NCBI GenBank assembly: GCA_022826345.1
Contig: JAJDVB010000211.1
Span: 1-26,858 of the forward strand
From: Alphaproteobacteria bacterium
GTDB taxonomy: Bacteria; Pseudomonadota; Alphaproteobacteria; UBA828
Length of the DNA stretch: 26,858 nucleotides
Direction of reading: 5' to 3'
This document shows, piece after piece, positions 23,556-26,858 of this stretch (positions are counted from its first letter, which is position 1; each line of letters begins with the position of its first letter). A model generated the notes under the pieces. It did not search any database and was not told where the DNA came from. It saw only the letters and a program-made list of their open reading frames with translations. Made by a program: the position numbers and the translations under genes.

Positions 23556-24407
23556 TCAGCCGATCCGGGCCATGACGCCGCCGTCCACCGGCAACGCCAC
23601 GCCAGTAATGAAGCGGCCGGCGTCGGAGGCGAGGAAGAGCGAGGCCTGGGCCACGTCCCAGGCGCTGCCCATGCCGCCCCTGAGCGGGCTCCAGGTATCG
23701 CGGTCCGCGGCGATCTCCTCGCGCGGCTTGCCGTAGCGGCGGGCCTGCGTGTCCACCGCCATGGGCGTGTCCATGTAGCCCGGAAGAATGGCGTTCACGC
23801 GCACGCCGTCGGGCGCGCAGTCGAGCGCGAGCTGGCGTGAGAACGCGATCATCCCCGCCTTGCTCGTCTTGTAGGTGACCGACTTGTAGTCGACCACGGC
23901 GGCGATCGACGAGATGTTGGTGATCACGCCGCTGCCCTGGCCGCGCATGACCGGGACCACGTGCTTGCATGTCATCACCGTGCCGCGCAGGTTGATCGCC
24001 ATGACGCGGTCGAAGCTCGCCTCGTCGAGGTCATCGAGCGGCGAATCCCCACCTGTGTAGGCGACGCCCACGTTGTTTTGCAGCACGTCGATGCGTCCGT
24101 GGCGAGAGACGATGGCCTCGACGACCGCGATCAGCGCCTCCTCCTCGGTCACGTCGGCGACCAGCGCCTCGGCGCTGCCGCCCTCGGCCACGATCATGGC
24201 GGCGGTTTCCTCGGCGGAAGACCGGTCACGGTCGAGCGCCACCACGTGCGCGCCGGCGCGGGCGAAGAGCACGCAGGTGGCACGGCCGTTGCCGATCACT
24301 GGCCCCGGCGTCTGGCCGGCGCCGGCGACGATCGCGACCCGGCCGTCGAGGCTCAGCGTCGGGCTTTGCCAGGGCGCCGCGATCGCGGCAGGGGAGGCTT
24401 TGGTCAT
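23556..24407 (-). CDS. Short-chain dehydrogenase/reductase (SDR)
   Basis: A 283-residue classical SDR, NAD(P)-dependent. The cofactor loop, GAGQTPGPVIGNGRA at 29-43, is longer than the usual TGxxxGIG. I have seen this GQTPGxxIGNG form in a subset of SDRs. VALDRDR at 56-62 with Asp59 after the second strand suggests NAD preference. The NNVG motif is at 111-114. The catalytic set is Ser166 or Ser167, Tyr179 and Lys183 (YKTSK). LPGYMDTPM follows, and the end is TGVALPVDGGVMARIG. It is divergently arranged with the luciferase-like gene across a 152-bp gap. The substrate, perhaps an alcohol or ketone from the neighbouring oxidative genes, is unknown. Confidence 0.9.
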   Translation of the reverse strand: MTKASPAAIAAPWQSPTLSLDGRVAIVAGAGQTPGPVIGNGRATCVLFARAGAHVVALDRDRSSAEETAAMIVAEGGSAEALVADVTEEEALIAVVEAIVSRHGRIDVLQNNVGVAYTGGDSPLDDLDEASFDRVMAINLRGTVMTCKHVVPVMRGQGSGVITNISSIAAVVDYKSVTYKTSKAGMIAFSRQLALDCAPDGVRVNAILPGYMDTPMAVDTQARRYGKPREEIAADRDTWSPLRGGMGSAWDVAQASLFLASDAGRFITGVALPVDGGVMARIG

Positions 24408-24559
24408 GGCGACACTCGGGTGGCAGCGGAAACAGGGCGGGAAGGCTGTGAGCGTGCCCGCAGCTTGTCAAGGCAGGCGGTTGCGCCGTAGCGCCACGCG
24501 TGAGAGCGTGCGCCGCCCGCTTGGCCCAGGACGCAAGGACGCACGGGGAGCAAAGAGCT

Positions 24560-25396
24560 ATGAAAATCGGCGCCGTCATCTTCGTCACCGACTATTGCAT
24601 CGCGCTGACCGAACTCGCGCCTGCGCTCGAGGAACGCGGGTTCGACTCGCTCTTTGTGCCCGAGCACACCCACATCCCCGCCAGCCGGCGCTCGCCCTGG
24701 CGGGGCGGCGGAGAGTTGCCGCGGGAGTATTCCCACACGCTCGACCCCTTCGTGAGCCTCGCGGCGGCCGCGGCAGTCACCAGCACGCTCAGGCTCGGCA
24801 CGGGCATCTGCCTGGTCACCGAGCGCGACCCCATCGTCACCGCCAAGGCGGTGGCGAGCCTCGATCTGGTCTCCGGCGGGCGCTTCGACTTCGGCATCGG
24901 CGCGGGCTGGAACGCCGAGGAGATGGAGCACCACGGCACCCGCTTCGAGACTCGCTTTCGGGTCATGGAGGATCGGGTCAAGGCGATGCAGGCGCTCTGG
25001 GCCGCCGACGAGGCGAGCTACGAGGGCGAATTCACGTCCTTCGAGCCGAGCTGGTCGTGGCCCAAGCCGGTGCAGAAGCCGCACCCGCCGATCCTGCTGG
25101 GCGGCGAGTCCGTGCACACCATGCGCCGGATCATGGATTTCTGCTCGGGCTGGTTCCCGCGCGGGCCGTTGTTGCCCGATCCGGCCGAGGGCATGGCCAG
25201 GCTCCGCGCCGCCGCCGAGGACGCCGGGCGCGACCCAGCGACTGTCTCCACAACGGTCTTTGGCGCCAAGCCCGAGGAGGGTTATCTCGCGGCCTGCCGG
25301 GAGGCCGACGTGGACCGTGCGCTGCTGATCCTGCCGCCGGAAGGGCGCGACGGGGTGATGCCGGTCGTCGACCGTTACGCGGCCCTCATCGGCTGA
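24560..25396 (+). CDS. LLM-class (luciferase-like) flavin-dependent oxidoreductase
   Basis: A 278-residue TIM-barrel protein of the bacterial-luciferase-like family, using FMN or coenzyme F420. MKIGAVIFVTDYCIALTELA opens it. RGFDSLFVPEHTHIP and LRLGTGICLVTERDPIVTAKAVASLD follow. GGRFDFGIGAGWNAEEMEHHG and KPHPPILLGGES are diagnostic of the F420-type probable oxidoreductase subgroup (TIGR03619-like), but a proteobacterial FMN user is equally possible. The ATG at 24560 follows GGGGAG; an earlier in-frame start adds 20 non-homologous residues. The stop overlaps the 3' end of the P450 gene by 11 bp in convergent orientation. Confidence 0.88.
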   Translation: MKIGAVIFVTDYCIALTELAPALEERGFDSLFVPEHTHIPASRRSPWRGGGELPREYSHTLDPFVSLAAAAAVTSTLRLGTGICLVTERDPIVTAKAVASLDLVSGGRFDFGIGAGWNAEEMEHHGTRFETRFRVMEDRVKAMQALWAADEASYEGEFTSFEPSWSWPKPVQKPHPPILLGGESVHTMRRIMDFCSGWFPRGPLLPDPAEGMARLRAAAEDAGRDPATVSTTVFGAKPEEGYLAACREADVDRALLILPPEGRDGVMPVVDRYAALIG

Positions 25397-26858
25397 GCGG
25401 ACGCCGGCTTAGGTGCGCCGGAGTCAGCGAGCGGAAAGCCTCTCTCGCAGCCTCGGCGCCGAGCGCGCCCCACAGCGCGCCGCCGAGCACGGCTCCCCCA
25501 AGCGCGCCCCATGGCTTCCGTTCCGCAAGCGGCTGCGCAGCCCCGCGCCGGCCCTTGACGCGGACCTTGAAGGATTCGGCCGGCGCGGGCATGGGAAACT
25601 GCGTGGTCTTCAGGTTGTAGGCGGCCCGGTCGAGGTCGAGATCGACCTCGTGCAGGATGGTCGCCATGGTGACGGCGATCTGCACCTCGGCGAAGCCGTT
25701 GCCGAGGCAGCGATGGGGGCCGAGGCCGAAGGGCGCGTAGACGTAGGGCTGCTTGTGCTCCGCTCGCTCCGGCGTGTAGCGGTCAATGTCGAAGCGCTCG
25801 GGCTCGGGGAAGAATTCCGGCAGGTAGTGGGGCACGGCGGTGGCGATGATCAGCCGCTCGCCGGCGGGGATGCGGTGGCCCGCAAACTCGAAGGAGTTGG
25901 CGGCGGTGCGGATGAGCATCGGGGTCACCGGATACATCCGCATGGTTTCCATCGCGGCCCGGTGCGTGACGTCCATCTCGCGCAGCGCATGCTCCGCCGG
26001 CACGTCGCCGGCAAGGAGGGCGTCGGCCTCGTCGCGCACGCGCTCCAGCACGTCCGGGTTGCGCAGCAGCGCGTAGAGCATGAAGGCGGTCGTGCCCGCC
26101 ACCGTATCGAGCGCCGCGACGAAGGGGCCCATTGCCGCGATCTTCAGGTCCGCCTCGGGGAAGAACTTCGGGTCCGCTTCGTGCATGTCCAGCAGGTCGT
26201 CGATCAGGTCGGGCTCCGCGCCGTGCCGCTCCCGCATCGTGCCGGAATGGCGCTCGATCACCTCGTGGTAGAGCTTGTCCACGCGCGCGGACGCGCGGCG
26301 GAAGCGGGGCGACCAGCGCACGTAGGGGCCGGGGACCATGGTGGCCGAGAGCAGCCCGTGGACGTAGCGGACGAGGTCGTCGTTGTAGGGGCGGGGCGAG
26401 ACGCCGGCCACCAGGGTGCCCACCTGGTCGGTGACGATGCGCTGCAGCGCCGGCAGCGCGGGCATCGGCTTGCCCTCTGGCCACGCCGCGATCTCGCGCC
26501 GGGCGATATCCACGAGGCCGTCGATGTGCTCCACGGCGTACTCGCGCGAATAGCCCCGCTTCAGCGTGCGCCGGAACGCCGCATGCTCCGGCCCGTCGGC
26601 GCTCAGCGTCGACCGTGCCGCGCCGAACCAGGCGTTGAAGCCGCTCCAGAACTCGAACGAGCGAACGTGCTTCGTGCCCTCGCGCGCGAGGAAGCGGTTG
26701 GCCTCCATCCCGGCCAGCACGGTGAAGCGCCGGTTGAACAGGCGCATGCCGTAGACCGGCCCGTGCTCCAGGTAGTTGTCGGTCATGAAGGCGCGCACGT
26801 CCCGCGCCAAGTCGAAGACGCTGCCGACGACCGGCAGGCCCCGCGCCATCGGTATCGT
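25386..26858 (-). CDS. Cytochrome P450 with glycine-rich C-terminal tail (5' end probably beyond window)
   Basis: At least 487 residues from the internal Met at 26847-26849. The frame is open to the window edge and reads Thr-Ile-Pro before that Met, as in the proline-rich entry of P450s, so the true start is probably outside. Numbered from that Met: the I-helix motif is AALDT at 245-249, with Ala where Gly is usual. The ExxR pair is Glu301/Arg304 (ETMR). The heme-binding loop FGLGPHRCLG has Cys381. The P450 fold should end near residue 430. A tail to 487 follows, with GxxxG spacing at 448/452/456 and 457/461. The substrate is unknown. The stop overlaps the LLM gene by 11 bp. Confidence 0.93.
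   Translation of the reverse strand, partial: TIPMARGLPVVGSVFDLARDVRAFMTDNYLEHGPVYGMRLFNRRFTVLAGMEANRFLAREGTKHVRSFEFWSGFNAWFGAARSTLSADGPEHAAFRRTLKRGYSREYAVEHIDGLVDIARREIAAWPEGKPMPALPALQRIVTDQVGTLVAGVSPRPYNDDLVRYVHGLLSATMVPGPYVRWSPRFRRASARVDKLYHEVIERHSGTMRERHGAEPDLIDDLLDMHEADPKFFPEADLKIAAMGPFVAALDTVAGTTAFMLYALLRNPDVLERVRDEADALLAGDVPAEHALREMDVTHRAAMETMRMYPVTPMLIRTAANSFEFAGHRIPAGERLIIATAVPHYLPEFFPEPERFDIDRYTPERAEHKQPYVYAPFGLGPHRCLGNGFAEVQIAVTMATILHEVDLDLDRAAYNLKTTQFPMPAPAESFKVRVKGRRGAAQPLAERKPWGALGGAVLGGALWGALGAEAAREAFRSLTPAHLSRRPLSR

Noticed and set aside
24073..25620. A 515-codon plus-strand frame covering parts of the SDR, LLM and P450 genes.
   Set aside because: It runs across three supported genes and is Arg/Gly/Ala low-complexity in most parts.
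1..26858. CRISPR arrays, tRNA/rRNA genes, insertion sequences and prophage genes.
   Set aside because: I saw no regular spaced repeats, cloverleaf sequences, transposase motifs or phage structural proteins. A tRNAscan or ISfinder search could still reveal something missed by eye.

Overview
High-GC chromosomal DNA of an alphaproteobacterium, probably a Rhodospirillales-like lineage. This rests on gene content and order; no rRNA is present. The core of the window is the conserved neighbourhood of the alphaproteobacterial replication origin. On the plus strand it runs mnmE, mnmG, rsmG, parA, parB. On the minus strand follow hemE, hemH, hemJ, dcd and rho (listed in transcription order). A 413-bp divergent gap between hemE and ppsR comes next, then ppsR, maf, aroE, coaE and dnaQ on the plus strand. 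In Caulobacter the hemE-to-first-gene gap holds oriC. The gap here has DnaA-box-like 9-mers, a palindrome, a CtrA-like TTAA-N7-TTAG site and four GANTC sites. A perfect 16-bp parS palindrome lies inside the 5' end of rsmG, next to parAB.

Left flank (1-5457): a minus-strand accessory operon. It encodes two trimethylamine-dehydrogenase-type flavin/iron-sulfur oxidoreductases flanking a small cupin, followed by a phytanoyl-CoA-dioxygenase-like gene cut by the window edge. It probably handles methylated amines or a related nitrogenous substrate, but the substrate cannot be read from sequence. The two dehydrogenases keep complementary halves of the known TMADH active site. A plus-strand pair then follows: a DUF6489-type small protein and a thioredoxin-like [2Fe-2S] ferredoxin.

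Middle (6176-21778): housekeeping genes for tRNA wobble modification, 16S rRNA methylation, chromosome partitioning, transcription termination, dCTP deamination, the last heme steps, PEP synthase/PPDK regulation, Maf pyrophosphatase, shikimate, CoA and proofreading exonuclease. Many are joined by 4-bp ATGA overlaps. The parB-rho gap (about 620 bp) has no convincing gene. It carries a dispersed palindromic repeat and a run of degenerate 10-bp-spaced motifs.

Right flank (21851-26858): after dnaQ the conserved order stops; the expected secB is absent. The genes here are a DUF1028 protein, an alpha/beta hydrolase and an SDR on the minus strand, a luciferase-like oxidoreductase, and a cytochrome P450 whose 5' end probably lies outside the window. 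The P450 has a glycine-zipper-like C-terminal tail. These look like accessory catabolic or secondary-metabolism genes.

No tRNA, rRNA, CRISPR array, insertion sequence or prophage was seen. No clearly new multi-gene system is evident. The strongest leads are the oriC/parS layout, the paired amine dehydrogenases and the repeat-bearing parB-rho gap.
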